Assembly: GCA_001803205.1 (NCBI GenBank)
Contig: MHBE01000005.1
Span: 1-64,000 of the forward strand
Source of the DNA: Lentisphaerae bacterium GWF2_38_69
GTDB taxonomy: Bacteria; Verrucomicrobiota; Lentisphaeria; Victivallales; GWF2-38-69
DNA: 64,000 nucleotides
Reading direction: 5' to 3'
Shown here: piece after piece, positions 47,483 through 56,519 of the stretch
Layout: every line of letters starts with the position of its first letter
Position numbering within the stretch: the first letter of the stretch is position 1
The notes under the pieces: generated by a model
What the model saw: only the letters and a program-made list of their open reading frames with translations
The model's database searches: none
What the model was told of the DNA's origin: nothing
Position numbers and translations under genes: made by a program

Positions 47483-48328
47483 ATGAGTAATTTTGTAATC
47501 TCGCATTTTCCACTTATTAAATATCTTTCATACCTCCTTATTCCGGTTATTGAAATTGTTTTACTTGCAGTAGTTTTCTATCTGACACTTAATTATCTTA
47601 AGGGGACACGAAGCTCTTCTATCCTCGGAATAGCTATTTTCTCACTAATAGTAGTTACAATACTGGCAGATATTTTGAGCTTGGAAGTTATTGAATGGAT
47701 TTTAAACAGCATATGGACTTTTTTACCTATAGCAATAGTCGTTGTTTTCCAGCCTGAAATCCGTAGGGTTTTCACCCAACTGTCAAATCCCTTTACAAGT
47801 GCGATAAAGAGAGAAGAAGCAATAAGCGAAATATCTACGGCCGTTGCTAATCTATCCGCTAAAAAGCATGGAGCTTTGATTGCAATAGAGCAAAATTTTG
47901 CTTTAAGAGGATTTTGCAGCGACTATGTCAAAATTGATGCGACTTTAACTCACGAACTGCTCGAAACTGTATTTATGCCGAATACACAACTTCACGATGG
48001 AGCTGTGATCGTTCGTAAAGGCAGATTGAAGGCGGCCGGATGCATATTACCTCTTTCTTCAAATGATGAACTTACAGCAGGGATGGGTACAAGACATAGA
48101 GCAGCTTTAGGAATAACGGAAGAAACAGATGCCCTTGTTATCGTGGTTTCAGAAGAAACGGGTATTATTTCTATTGCTTATAAGGGCAATATCAAGAGAG
48201 GTATTTCTTCTGACAAAGCAAGGAGATATTTGGACTGGCTCGTAGATGAGACCAAACCATTTACATTCAAAGATATTCTGGAAGATGAAAAAAATGAAAA
48301 TGACGAAAATCAAAGCCTGGGCTCTTAG
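47483..48328 (+). CDS. cdaA: Diadenylate cyclase CdaA
   Basis: Makes cyclic di-AMP from two ATP at the membrane. From the ATG at 47483 it has 281 residues with three N-terminal transmembrane helices (about 10-85). The DAC domain follows with QLHDGAVIVRKGRLKAAGC (DGA motif) and GMGTRHRAALGI (RHR motif). The start is chosen for tcaggga at good spacing; a TTG at 47450 lies upstream. It is followed 12 bases later by the YbbR protein, the usual cdaA-cdaR pair. Confidence 0.95.
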   Translation: MSNFVISHFPLIKYLSYLLIPVIEIVLLAVVFYLTLNYLKGTRSSSILGIAIFSLIVVTILADILSLEVIEWILNSIWTFLPIAIVVVFQPEIRRVFTQLSNPFTSAIKREEAISEISTAVANLSAKKHGALIAIEQNFALRGFCSDYVKIDATLTHELLETVFMPNTQLHDGAVIVRKGRLKAAGCILPLSSNDELTAGMGTRHRAALGITEETDALVIVVSEETGIISIAYKGNIKRGISSDKARRYLDWLVDETKPFTFKDILEDEKNENDENQSLGS

Positions 48329-48340
48329 CTTTATGAAATT

Positions 48341-49342
48341 ATGAGTCTACTGAAAAAAATTAATTCCTATGTTCCGGATTTTATAAGCCGCAATTTCGGA
48401 AGAAAAGTTATTGCAATCTTTTTTGCGGTACTTGTTTATGCCAAGGTGTCAAATGAATTGGCAGAAGATAAAACTTTTCAGGAAGTGCCTGTAACTATTA
48501 TTAAAAAAGGTAATATTGAAGTTCTGGCATACAAACCCGAAAGTGTGGAAGTGACAGTTCAAGGATCGAGAAATAAACTAAAACTCCTTTCAAATTCTGA
48601 TATCAGAATTGAAATCCCTGTGGACGGGATAGTGCTTGAGAACACGGAATCTTCGGCTGTAACATCAAAAACAATAAATTACACGATATCTCCAAGCGAT
48701 GTTAAAACACCCAATGGAATAAGCGTGCTCGAAATATTTCCATCTGAAATATCTATTAGAATTGATCATCTGCAGACAAAAGAATTTCCGGTTGAAGTTT
48801 TGTTTCAAGGTTCCCTTCCCGAAGATTATTCGATAGGTCAAATAAATGTAATGCCTAAAACAGTATCAGTTACAGGTCCAGGTTCAATCATTGATCAAAT
48901 AGACTATCTTACGACGAAACCTATTATACTCGACAAGAGTACTGTTGATAGTTTTTCTGTAGAACGAACTTTCCAGATTGGAGATAAGAAAATGCTTATA
49001 AGCCCCAAGGTAGTAGAGGTTTCTGTAGATGTATATAAATCAAAGGACACCAGACTGTTTCAGGATATTCCTGTCAGTCTTCTTATTAACCATCCTCCTA
49101 TAAAATACTATAAAATCAAACTTTTAACAGATAAAGTAAATGTGACGCTTGGAGGACTTAACAGTCATTTATCAAAGCTCCAACCTGATCAGATAAAGGC
49201 TTTTGCCGATTTATCAAAAGTGACAGCTCCCGGGACTTATGAAGTAAATGTAGATTGTTGGATAATGGATACGGGAGTAACTCTTAAGTTTATTGACCCG
49301 TCAGTTATAAAAGTTGAAATTATGGATTCAAGTTTGTTGTAG
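48341..49342 (+). CDS. cdaR: YbbR-domain protein (CdaR), c-di-AMP cyclase regulator
   Basis: 333 residues: one N-terminal membrane helix (KVIAIFFAVLVYAKV) and three to four YbbR repeats outside it. The repeats are marked by VPVTIIKKG...YKPESVEVTVQG, FPVEVLFQGSLPEDYSIG and IPVSLLIN. In Firmicutes CdaR binds CdaA and modulates c-di-AMP production. Gene order and spacing make the same pairing likely here. No glmM follows, unlike the Firmicute cdaA-cdaR-glmM order. Confidence 0.88.
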   Translation: MSLLKKINSYVPDFISRNFGRKVIAIFFAVLVYAKVSNELAEDKTFQEVPVTIIKKGNIEVLAYKPESVEVTVQGSRNKLKLLSNSDIRIEIPVDGIVLENTESSAVTSKTINYTISPSDVKTPNGISVLEIFPSEISIRIDHLQTKEFPVEVLFQGSLPEDYSIGQINVMPKTVSVTGPGSIIDQIDYLTTKPIILDKSTVDSFSVERTFQIGDKKMLISPKVVEVSVDVYKSKDTRLFQDIPVSLLINHPPIKYYKIKLLTDKVNVTLGGLNSHLSKLQPDQIKAFADLSKVTAPGTYEVNVDCWIMDTGVTLKFIDPSVIKVEIMDSSLL

Positions 49343-49419
49343 CATTTTTGATATATCGCTCAAGTATGTTATACCTACACTTAAGAATAATATTCTAAAG
49401 AGAAAGGAGTAGCAGCTTC

Positions 49420-49941
49420 ATGAAGAAAATACTCGTTCCAATTGATTTTTCGTGCGAACATGATTCTATAATTGAGAATGCCAAAAACATAGCAAAAGCC
49501 TTTAATTCAGAGATCAGAATAATTAATATAGTTCCTCCTCTTCCATACGAAATACGAAATAGACTGGAAGTAAATAGTGTTTCAACCATGGGAGATATGG
49601 TAGGCAAGCTTATCGGTTCAAATACTTATGAAGACCTAAGAAATGAAATGGCCAGAAACCTGAAATCTATTCATAAGAAGATTCTCGATATCAAGAGGAA
49701 ACTTTTTGCAGAACATTTGAATGTAGAGGCTTATATTTTTGAAGGAAAAAGGGAGGAGTCTATACTTGGAGAGGCATCCGAATATAAACCTGATTTGATA
49801 ATAATGGGCTCTCAGGGGCACGGTTATCGTTTTAAGTCTAAGGATGGAGGTATTTATTCTACGATAATCAAAAATGTTAATTGCCCCGTGCTTGTTGTTC
49901 CAAAGCATAGAATTTCGAGTAAAAAAGCAAAAATTTCTTAA
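49420..49941 (+). CDS. Universal stress protein (UspA family)
   Basis: 173 residues, single Usp domain. It has KKILVPIDFSCEHDSIIENA at the start. The C-terminal ATP-binding-type motif is LIIMGSQGHGYR followed by STIIKNVNCPVLVVP, so it belongs to the ATP-binding UspFG-like group. It has a 30-residue insertion (about 50-80) compared with minimal Usp. It ends two bases before the response regulator gene, so it probably belongs to the same operon. Confidence 0.9.
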   Translation: MKKILVPIDFSCEHDSIIENAKNIAKAFNSEIRIINIVPPLPYEIRNRLEVNSVSTMGDMVGKLIGSNTYEDLRNEMARNLKSIHKKILDIKRKLFAEHLNVEAYIFEGKREESILGEASEYKPDLIIMGSQGHGYRFKSKDGGIYSTIIKNVNCPVLVVPKHRISSKKAKIS

Positions 49942-49943
49942 AC

Positions 49944-50642
49944 ATGGAAAATAAAAATTTAAAAATTTTGGTTGTAGATGATGAAGAGGATCTCCTTGAT
50001 TTGCTTAAATATAATTTGGCAAAAGAAGGTTTTCAGGTATTTACTGCAAAAGATGGGGAAGAGGGATTAAAGCTGTTTAAAGAAATTGAGCCAAATCTTG
50101 CCATACTTGATGTGGTAATGCCCAAAATGAGCGGCATAAAGCTTTGCCAATATTTAAAAAGCGATGAAAGGTATAAAAGTATTCCGATAATGATGCTAAC
50201 AGCCAAGAGTACTGAAAAAAATATTGTTGACGGACTTAATATTGGAGCTGATGATTATGTCACAAAACCTTTTAGCATTAAAGTTCTTATAGCAAGAGTA
50301 AACGCCTTATTCAGAAGAAATAGAAAGATTGAAGATAACGAAATTCTAAAAATAGGCGGAATAAAAATTAATCTTAATTCCCGCGAGGTATTTTTAAATG
50401 ACGAAAAGCTTGAGCTTACCTTTTCAAGATTTCAAATTCTTGCCTTATTCCTTAGGTATCCTGATACAGTTTTTTCAAGAAAAGAGATAATAGTGAAAAT
50501 CAAAGGCGAAGATTATCCTGTTACTGAAAGAGCTATTGATGTGCATATTGTTGAACTCAGAAGAAAACTCAAAGCATATGGCAAGCAGATAAAATCGATC
50601 AGAAGTGTAGGTTATAAGTTTGATACCGAAGGCATTGCATGA
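49944..50642 (+). CDS. PhoB/OmpR-family response regulator
   Basis: 232 residues. The receiver domain (1-120) has LKILVVDDEEDLLDLL, phospho-acceptor Asp in LAILDVVMPKMSGI and TAKST/GADDYVTKPF. The OmpR-type winged helix (135-230) has LTFSRFQILALF and ERAIDVHIVELRRKL, ending IRSVGYKF. The last four bases overlap the kinase gene. A role in phosphate sensing is not shown: no pst or phoU genes are near. Confidence 0.94.
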   Translation: MENKNLKILVVDDEEDLLDLLKYNLAKEGFQVFTAKDGEEGLKLFKEIEPNLAILDVVMPKMSGIKLCQYLKSDERYKSIPIMMLTAKSTEKNIVDGLNIGADDYVTKPFSIKVLIARVNALFRRNRKIEDNEILKIGGIKINLNSREVFLNDEKLELTFSRFQILALFLRYPDTVFSRKEIIVKIKGEDYPVTERAIDVHIVELRRKLKAYGKQIKSIRSVGYKFDTEGIA

Positions 50643-51715
50643 TTCCTATGGAAAATCCGTCTGATTTTATCTATATTCCTGAGAAATTTCAACTTGAAAC
50701 ATTGCTATCTAATATGAGGAATGGGACTCTGTTTTTAGATCTCAACGGGAATGTGATAAATATAAATCCTCCAGCCGTTAAATTCCTAAGGATTAGTGCA
50801 AAGGAAAATCTGATAGGATCCAAAATATATATAATAATTGATGATGAAGAAATTAAGTCATTTATCTGCAGCTTTGTGATGAACGGTCATGATGAAGATA
50901 CGATTACTTTTAGCCCAAGAGATAAGAAATACTCATTGAGGGTTTTTAAAAAAAATCTTGTTAATGAGGCAAATGCCCGACTCGGTTATCTAATTACAAT
51001 CAAGAAAGATTCACTGGGGAAGAAATATAAGGAAATGACTGAAGGGTTTGTAGCCAGTGTTTCTCATGAACTAAGAACCCCGCTCACATTAATTTTTGGC
51101 GCTGTAGAGACTTTGCAGGATGGAGCTATTAAGAATTATGATGAGGCGTCTCATTTTGTAGAGATAATAAAGAAGCACTCTGAAAGGCTTAATATGCTGA
51201 TAAACGATCTCTTAAGTTTGGGAAAACTCAACCAGGAATTTAAAGAAGTAAATTCAGACTTTACTGATATAGATCTGAAGGAATTAATTTTTAATTCCGC
51301 AAAAGTATTTGAGTACATAGCAAAAGACAAAAAAATATTCATCGAGGCCTCGTGCCCTGAAGGCCTGAAGTTAAAAGGAACAAAAGTTCTTATTGAACAG
51401 GCTCTCATTAATCTGATTGACAATGCCTTCAAGTATACTAATGAACAAGGGAGAATATGGGTAAAGGCTGAAAGGCTATCAGGGAGTATCCTTATAAGCG
51501 TTCAGGACACAGGTATCGGGATTGATGAAAAAGATCATATAAAGGTTTTTGAGAGATTTTATAGAGTTGATAAAGTGAAGAGCAGAAATCTTGGTGGAAC
51601 CGGTCTTGGACTTTCCATAGTTAAGCAGATCGTAAAAATTCATAATGGCAGTATTTCTCTTAAAAGTGTGCTTGGAGAAGGAAGCACATTTACTCTTATC
51701 TTTCCGATTCATTGA
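50639..51715 (+). CDS. PhoR-like sensor histidine kinase
   Basis: 358 residues, cytoplasmic: a PAS domain (about 15-120), HisKA with phospho-His in FVASVSHELRTPLTLIFGAVE, and HATPase_c with LINLIDNAFKYTNE, VQDTGIGIDEKDHIKVFERF and GGTGLGLSIVKQIV. No transmembrane segment is visible, so it probably senses an internal signal or is recruited to another receptor. It is coupled to the response regulator through an ATGA overlap, so the pair forms a two-component system. Confidence 0.94.
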   Translation: MIPMENPSDFIYIPEKFQLETLLSNMRNGTLFLDLNGNVININPPAVKFLRISAKENLIGSKIYIIIDDEEIKSFICSFVMNGHDEDTITFSPRDKKYSLRVFKKNLVNEANARLGYLITIKKDSLGKKYKEMTEGFVASVSHELRTPLTLIFGAVETLQDGAIKNYDEASHFVEIIKKHSERLNMLINDLLSLGKLNQEFKEVNSDFTDIDLKELIFNSAKVFEYIAKDKKIFIEASCPEGLKLKGTKVLIEQALINLIDNAFKYTNEQGRIWVKAERLSGSILISVQDTGIGIDEKDHIKVFERFYRVDKVKSRNLGGTGLGLSIVKQIVKIHNGSISLKSVLGEGSTFTLIFPIH

Positions 51716-51789
51716 CAATTAATTCCCTTCAGGTTAAACTCAGATAAATCAGAAAGATATATATTCAAAGATCTTCATAGGAGAGCATT

Positions 51790-53898
51790 ATGATGAAACG
51801 ATTTATCACAACAGTAATTACGCTTTTCATCGCACTGGTATGTACTATTTCTCAGGCAGAAGAAAAGCCCAGTTACGAAGTGCTTTTTAAGTTCCTTGGC
51901 AACGATCCGTCGGGCAATTTCTTTAATGCGGAAATTACACTTACTAATAGTTCAGCAAAAGAAATCAATGATTGGAAACTCTGTTTGGACTTTGTAAGAC
52001 CTTTTGAGATTGATAAAAAAAGTGCTGAGAAAGTAGAATTGACCAAAGTCATTGGTGAGTATTGCGAAATAAAAGGATTATGCCCTATCGCTTCAAAAGA
52101 AAGCCTGACTTTCAGTATTGTCGGGAAATGGTTTATAAAAAAATACACCGATACTCCATCAATTTATTTTCTTGTCATCGATGGGAAAAATATAAAAAGT
52201 GTTGCTGGATCTACTGATCTTGGAGGTTACCAACCGCCTAAATATGAGTCTAATCTTCAGCCCATAGATAACTCCTTTCAAAACCCTATAAGATTAATAC
52301 CTGCCCCTTCTGATGTTCAAAAGACCAATGGGACTCTTGATTTTGCCAAAGTCAAACAAATTGTAGATTCAACGAAAACTGAGGATGTTAAAAAGACAGT
52401 AAAAGATTTTCTTAAAAATTATAAAAAACTTATAAATAAATCTTTTGCTATAAGAAATAAAAAAGACAATAAAAATGAATTTATATCAATTACAAACAAT
52501 AAAGAGCTCTCAAAAGATTCTTATATATTGAAAATTACTAAGAATGGCGCAGAGATTCAGTCTAACTCAAAAGGCGGCTATTTGTATGGATTAATTTCTC
52601 TGTTCAAGCTTGCCAGCGCTTACGATAATAATATTCCCTGCATGAATATTACAGACGCACCAAGATTTGCGTATAGGGGATCATTGCTTGATGTAGCAAG
52701 GAACTTCAAATCTGTTTCAGAAGTTAAAGATTACCTGAGGATGATGGCTCTATATAAACTCAATGTATTTCATTGGCATCTGACAGATGATGAGGGATGG
52801 AGAATACAGATTAACAAATATCCTAATCTTACTAATATAGGCGCGTGGCGCGGCTATAACGAACTCATCCCTCCTTTTAATGGTTCTTCATACAAGAAAA
52901 CTGGTGGTTTCTACACTCAAAAAGACATAGAAAATATTATCAGATTTGCCAATGATCTAAATATCACGATAATTCCGGAAATTGACATTCCAGGCCATGC
53001 CAGAGCTTTGATTGTTAGTTTCAACAATTATAAAAATGGCGAAAATCCTTTAGTTGAAAAAGACGACAAATCCGATTATACAACACCGCAGAATTTTCAT
53101 GATGATGCTCTTAATCCCGGACTTAAATCAACTTATGAAATTCTCGATGGAATTTTCAGTGAAGTTCTGCCTCTTTTTGCAGTTCAGAAAGAGCTTAAAA
53201 TGCCTTATTCCAACTATGTTCATATAGGATCGGATGAAGTTCCATCGGGCGCTTGGCTTGGATCTCCTTCCTGTAAAGAAATTATGAAAGAAAAGAAACT
53301 TGAAAAAACTCAGGAGCTTCAGCATTATTTTGTGACAAAAGTTAAAGATATTGTAGCTAAATACGGTTACAATGTTGCCGGTTGGGAAGAAGTAGTAGGT
53401 GGTGGAGAATTTCCATCCAAAGATATTCTTGTAATGTCATGGCAAGGAGAAGAAGCAGGATTTAAGGCTGCAGAAAAAGGTTTTCCTGTTATTATGGCGC
53501 CAGCTCAATACCTTTATTTTGATCTATCGTATAGCAACGATGTAAAAGAACCAGGTTATTATTGGGCAGGTTATGTAAACCCGAAAACTATTTATTCATA
53601 CGAACCTATTCCAACTTCAAGCAGCGATAACATCAAGAAAAACATAGTTGGAGTAGAAGGTTGTCTTTGGGGCGACTCACTGGTAAAACCAAGAGTAGTG
53701 AATGCTGATATACTGCCAGCTAATTTTATTGCTTCTCCTGTGCAATATATGGCTTTCCCAAAAATGACCGCTTTTTCGGAAGTAGCATGGACATCAGCAG
53801 CAAACAGAAGGTGGCATAATTTTGTGACTAACTATATTTATGAACAGAAAATTCTGAATGAGTTTGATATTAAATACAGAAAAGCTTCAATTGAATAA
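51790..53898 (+). CDS. Exported beta-N-acetylhexosaminidase, GH20
   Basis: 702 residues. Signal peptide (FITTVITLFIALVCTISQAEE), then a carbohydrate-binding CHB_HEX-like beta domain (30-150). The GH20 N-terminal alpha/beta domain spans about 170-280. The catalytic barrel has YRGSLLDVARNF, FHWHLTDDEGWRIQINKYPN, IPEIDIPGHARALI and the catalytic pair Asp482-Glu483 in HIGSDEVPSG. Full-length chitobiase-type architecture, suited to cleaving terminal GlcNAc from chitin, peptidoglycan or glycan fragments. An aggagagc box precedes the ATG. It starts 75 bases after the kinase, so a separate unit is likely. Confidence 0.95.
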   Translation: MMKRFITTVITLFIALVCTISQAEEKPSYEVLFKFLGNDPSGNFFNAEITLTNSSAKEINDWKLCLDFVRPFEIDKKSAEKVELTKVIGEYCEIKGLCPIASKESLTFSIVGKWFIKKYTDTPSIYFLVIDGKNIKSVAGSTDLGGYQPPKYESNLQPIDNSFQNPIRLIPAPSDVQKTNGTLDFAKVKQIVDSTKTEDVKKTVKDFLKNYKKLINKSFAIRNKKDNKNEFISITNNKELSKDSYILKITKNGAEIQSNSKGGYLYGLISLFKLASAYDNNIPCMNITDAPRFAYRGSLLDVARNFKSVSEVKDYLRMMALYKLNVFHWHLTDDEGWRIQINKYPNLTNIGAWRGYNELIPPFNGSSYKKTGGFYTQKDIENIIRFANDLNITIIPEIDIPGHARALIVSFNNYKNGENPLVEKDDKSDYTTPQNFHDDALNPGLKSTYEILDGIFSEVLPLFAVQKELKMPYSNYVHIGSDEVPSGAWLGSPSCKEIMKEKKLEKTQELQHYFVTKVKDIVAKYGYNVAGWEEVVGGGEFPSKDILVMSWQGEEAGFKAAEKGFPVIMAPAQYLYFDLSYSNDVKEPGYYWAGYVNPKTIYSYEPIPTSSSDNIKKNIVGVEGCLWGDSLVKPRVVNADILPANFIASPVQYMAFPKMTAFSEVAWTSAANRRWHNFVTNYIYEQKILNEFDIKYRKASIE

Positions 53899-53909
53899 AA
53901 GGTAAAAAT

Positions 53910-54746
53910 ATGATTGACTTCAAAGTAAACAGCAATTGCATAAGATGTTTTCAATGCGTAAAGGATTGTCCGGTGCACATTATCGGTTTGGGCGAAACGG
54001 GGTTTCCTTTTATCAAAAAAGACCAGGAAGAAGAATGCATCGAATGCCAGCACTGTCTAGCTGTGTGCCCAAAAAGAGCTGTTTCAATTCTAGGAAAAGA
54101 TCCGAAAAATAGCTCCGATTTGAGAAGTAAACAGATTCCAAAGCTTTCAGAGCTTGAACTTCTTGTGGAAGGACGAAGGTCTGTCAGGAGGTTCCAAGAT
54201 GAAAATGTTGATAAAAAACTTATTACAAGATTATTGTCAGATGCTCTTCATGCTCCTACAGGGGTAAACTCCATGCAAGTTAATTTCTTTGTTGTGGATG
54301 ATAAGGAAACAATGCAGAAAATCAGGGTAAAAGTCTATAACAAAATATCTCAATGTGTTCAGAAGAATTCCTTGCCCATAGGAATGGAATTTTTTAAAGA
54401 ATTTCTTAAATCATGGCAGGAAAATGGACATGATAATATTTTCAGAAAAGCTCCTCATATGCTTCTTGCCACTGCTGACGGAACTGTAGCTCATACACCT
54501 CATGAAGACTGCATTATTGCTCTTTCATATTTTGAACTGCTTGCTGCATCTGAATCATTAGGAACTGTTTGGTGCGGACTTGCAAAGTGGGCATTGACAA
54601 GTGTTTTACCAGAAATGAAATCTGAATTCGGGATACCTGAAAATCACAATATAGAATATATTATGATGTTTGGTGTTCCTGCAGTAAAATATTTCAGAAC
54701 TGTACAGCGAGATACTGCTGATAAAATCAAAACAATTACTTTTTGA
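53910..54746 (+). CDS. 4Fe-4S nitroreductase-family protein
   Basis: 278 residues. An N-terminal bacterial ferredoxin domain has two Cys motifs, CIRCFQCVKDCP and CIECQHCLAVCP. The nitroreductase (FMN) domain follows from about 85 with LLVEGRRSVRRFQDENVD and LSDALHAPTGVNSMQVNF. The C-terminal part has GTVWCGLAKWAL and MMFGVPAVKYFR. This fusion is common in anaerobes. Substrate unknown; electron delivery from a ferredoxin partner is the usual idea. It lies 11 bases after the GH20 gene. Confidence 0.92.
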   Translation: MIDFKVNSNCIRCFQCVKDCPVHIIGLGETGFPFIKKDQEEECIECQHCLAVCPKRAVSILGKDPKNSSDLRSKQIPKLSELELLVEGRRSVRRFQDENVDKKLITRLLSDALHAPTGVNSMQVNFFVVDDKETMQKIRVKVYNKISQCVQKNSLPIGMEFFKEFLKSWQENGHDNIFRKAPHMLLATADGTVAHTPHEDCIIALSYFELLAASESLGTVWCGLAKWALTSVLPEMKSEFGIPENHNIEYIMMFGVPAVKYFRTVQRDTADKIKTITF

Positions 54747-54795
54747 TAACTTGTGGCTGATGCTTAGCTAAAGCTTAGATTTAGAGCATAAAAAT

Positions 54796-54823
54796 AAGTG
54801 GATGAGCTTATATGCATCCACTT
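54796..54823. terminator. Bidirectional terminator between two convergent genes
   Basis: Stem AAGTGGATG (54796-54804) and CATCCACTT (54815-54823), 10-base loop. CGGTTTT follows on the plus strand; TATTTTTATG follows on the minus strand. It can serve the nitroreductase and PFP genes. Confidence 0.7.
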
Positions 54824-54833
54824 CGGTTTTACA

Positions 54834-56495
54834 CTACTTACCTTGCTGCTCTAGTTTTAAGGTATGCGTTACTAGGTCACAAACCTCAGATGGTCCGAAA
54901 TATTGAATAGGGCCCGGGTATAGATAATGATTCTCAATAGCCCATTTCTCTCTATTTTTCATCAATTCAATAAATGGAGCTTTATCTAGTCTTACAAGGG
55001 CTTTCTGGATAACAGGTTTATCTTCTCCATGCCTTCTTTCAACATTCATCATCATTGTAATCGGGATTCCTCCAGCAGTCCATGTCTCTGAATTTTTTGT
55101 CAGATTCCTGACCGATGACATATAACCGGATTTCCCAGATCCAACAAGAGCTGACGCAGTAAATCCCAGTCCATAGCAGTAATCAGCATCAAAATTTGAC
55201 GGAGCAGCACATCTTCCTTCATAACCAAAGAAATGATTAAGCGCACTGAACTTACCTTTATATTTGCCTTCAGCTTTCCATGCCTTGAGTCTTATTTCCA
55301 ACATCTCAATCAGAAGTTTTTCTGTGTCGATTCTTGAAACCTGGACATTGCCATGCGGGTCTCTATCCATAATTAGCTGTTGCCTTATGCCATGAGGCAG
55401 TGTAAGATAAACTTTGGCTGAGTTAGGAGTAAGTTTTTGAGTAATATAATCAAATTTTTCACTCAGATTTTCAATCCCGTCAATAGCTGAACTATAGTTA
55501 GCCATAATATCATTGAGTTCGGCAATTAGGCTCTTGATTTCAGGAATAAACTCGATTAGCCCTTCCGGAATCAGAACTACTCCGTAATCCATTTTATTAG
55601 CCGCGCGCTTTGCAATTACACCGGCTATATCATTTACAATATCCATAAGCTTTAGATTTCTGGAGAGAACTTCTTCTCCGATTAAGGTGATATTGGGATG
55701 AGTCTGAAGTGCGCATTCAAGTGTAATATGAGAAGCAGATCTTCCCATGAGTTTTACGAAATGCCAGTATTTTTTAGCTGAACTGGTGTCTCTCATGAGG
55801 TTCCCAATAAGTTCAGAGTAAACTCTGCACGCAGTATCGAAACCAAAGGAAGTTTCTATCTGCTCGTTCTTAAGGTCTCCATCAATGGTTTTCGGGCAAC
55901 CTACAACCTGAATAGGAATATGTTTAGCAAGATAGTATTCTGCTAGGAGACAAGCATTTGTATTGGAGTCGTCACCTCCAACTATCACGATCGCATTAAT
56001 CCCGAGTGCCTGGCAATTTTTTGCCGCAATATCAAACTGTTCGGGTTTTTCTAATTTTGTTCTGCCCGAACCAATAATATCGAAACCGCCAGTATTTCTA
56101 TAATTTTGGAGAAAGTCAGCTGTGATTTCAATATATTTATTATCAACCAGGCCTCCCGGGCCTCCAAGAAAACCATAAAGTTTGTTGTCTTTGCTGATAG
56201 ATTTAATTCCATCGAAAATGCCCGCTACGACATTATGCCCGCCCGGAGCCTGTCCTCCAGAGAGAACCAATCCAATATTGATGAGTTTAGAAACAGCTGA
56301 AAGCTGATTCTTAAACTGGATTATGGGCAAGCCATATGTATTAGGGAAGAGTGCTTTTATTTTATCCTGATCAGCTATAGACTGAGTTTTTAATCCTTCT
56401 GAGAGCTCTACATTAGCCCCCATTTTTAAGCATGTTGGCAATTTGGGTTTGTAGTCTAATCTGGCAGCTTGGAGCGGAGAAATTTCCCTGTTCAT
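54834..56495 (-). CDS. pfp: PPi-dependent phosphofructokinase, long (PfpB-like) type
   Basis: Phosphorylates fructose 6-phosphate with PPi, reversibly. 553 residues, the length of the long plant-like/spirochaete group. It has LVLSGGQAPGGHNVVAGI, GFLGGPGGLV, IVGGDDSNTNACLLAEY, CPKTIDGDLKNEQ and KLMGRSASHITLECALQTHP. GGDDS (Asp at the ATP-type Gly position) and PKTIDGDL (TIDxD) are the PPi-specific residues. Large C-terminal and insertion regions fit the family. It complements PPDK at 3139. Confidence 0.95.
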   Translation of the reverse strand: MNREISPLQAARLDYKPKLPTCLKMGANVELSEGLKTQSIADQDKIKALFPNTYGLPIIQFKNQLSAVSKLINIGLVLSGGQAPGGHNVVAGIFDGIKSISKDNKLYGFLGGPGGLVDNKYIEITADFLQNYRNTGGFDIIGSGRTKLEKPEQFDIAAKNCQALGINAIVIVGGDDSNTNACLLAEYYLAKHIPIQVVGCPKTIDGDLKNEQIETSFGFDTACRVYSELIGNLMRDTSSAKKYWHFVKLMGRSASHITLECALQTHPNITLIGEEVLSRNLKLMDIVNDIAGVIAKRAANKMDYGVVLIPEGLIEFIPEIKSLIAELNDIMANYSSAIDGIENLSEKFDYITQKLTPNSAKVYLTLPHGIRQQLIMDRDPHGNVQVSRIDTEKLLIEMLEIRLKAWKAEGKYKGKFSALNHFFGYEGRCAAPSNFDADYCYGLGFTASALVGSGKSGYMSSVRNLTKNSETWTAGGIPITMMMNVERRHGEDKPVIQKALVRLDKAPFIELMKNREKWAIENHYLYPGPIQYFGPSEVCDLVTHTLKLEQQGK

Positions 56496-56519
56496 ATAAG
56501 CCTCTTCGTTTATTGATTT

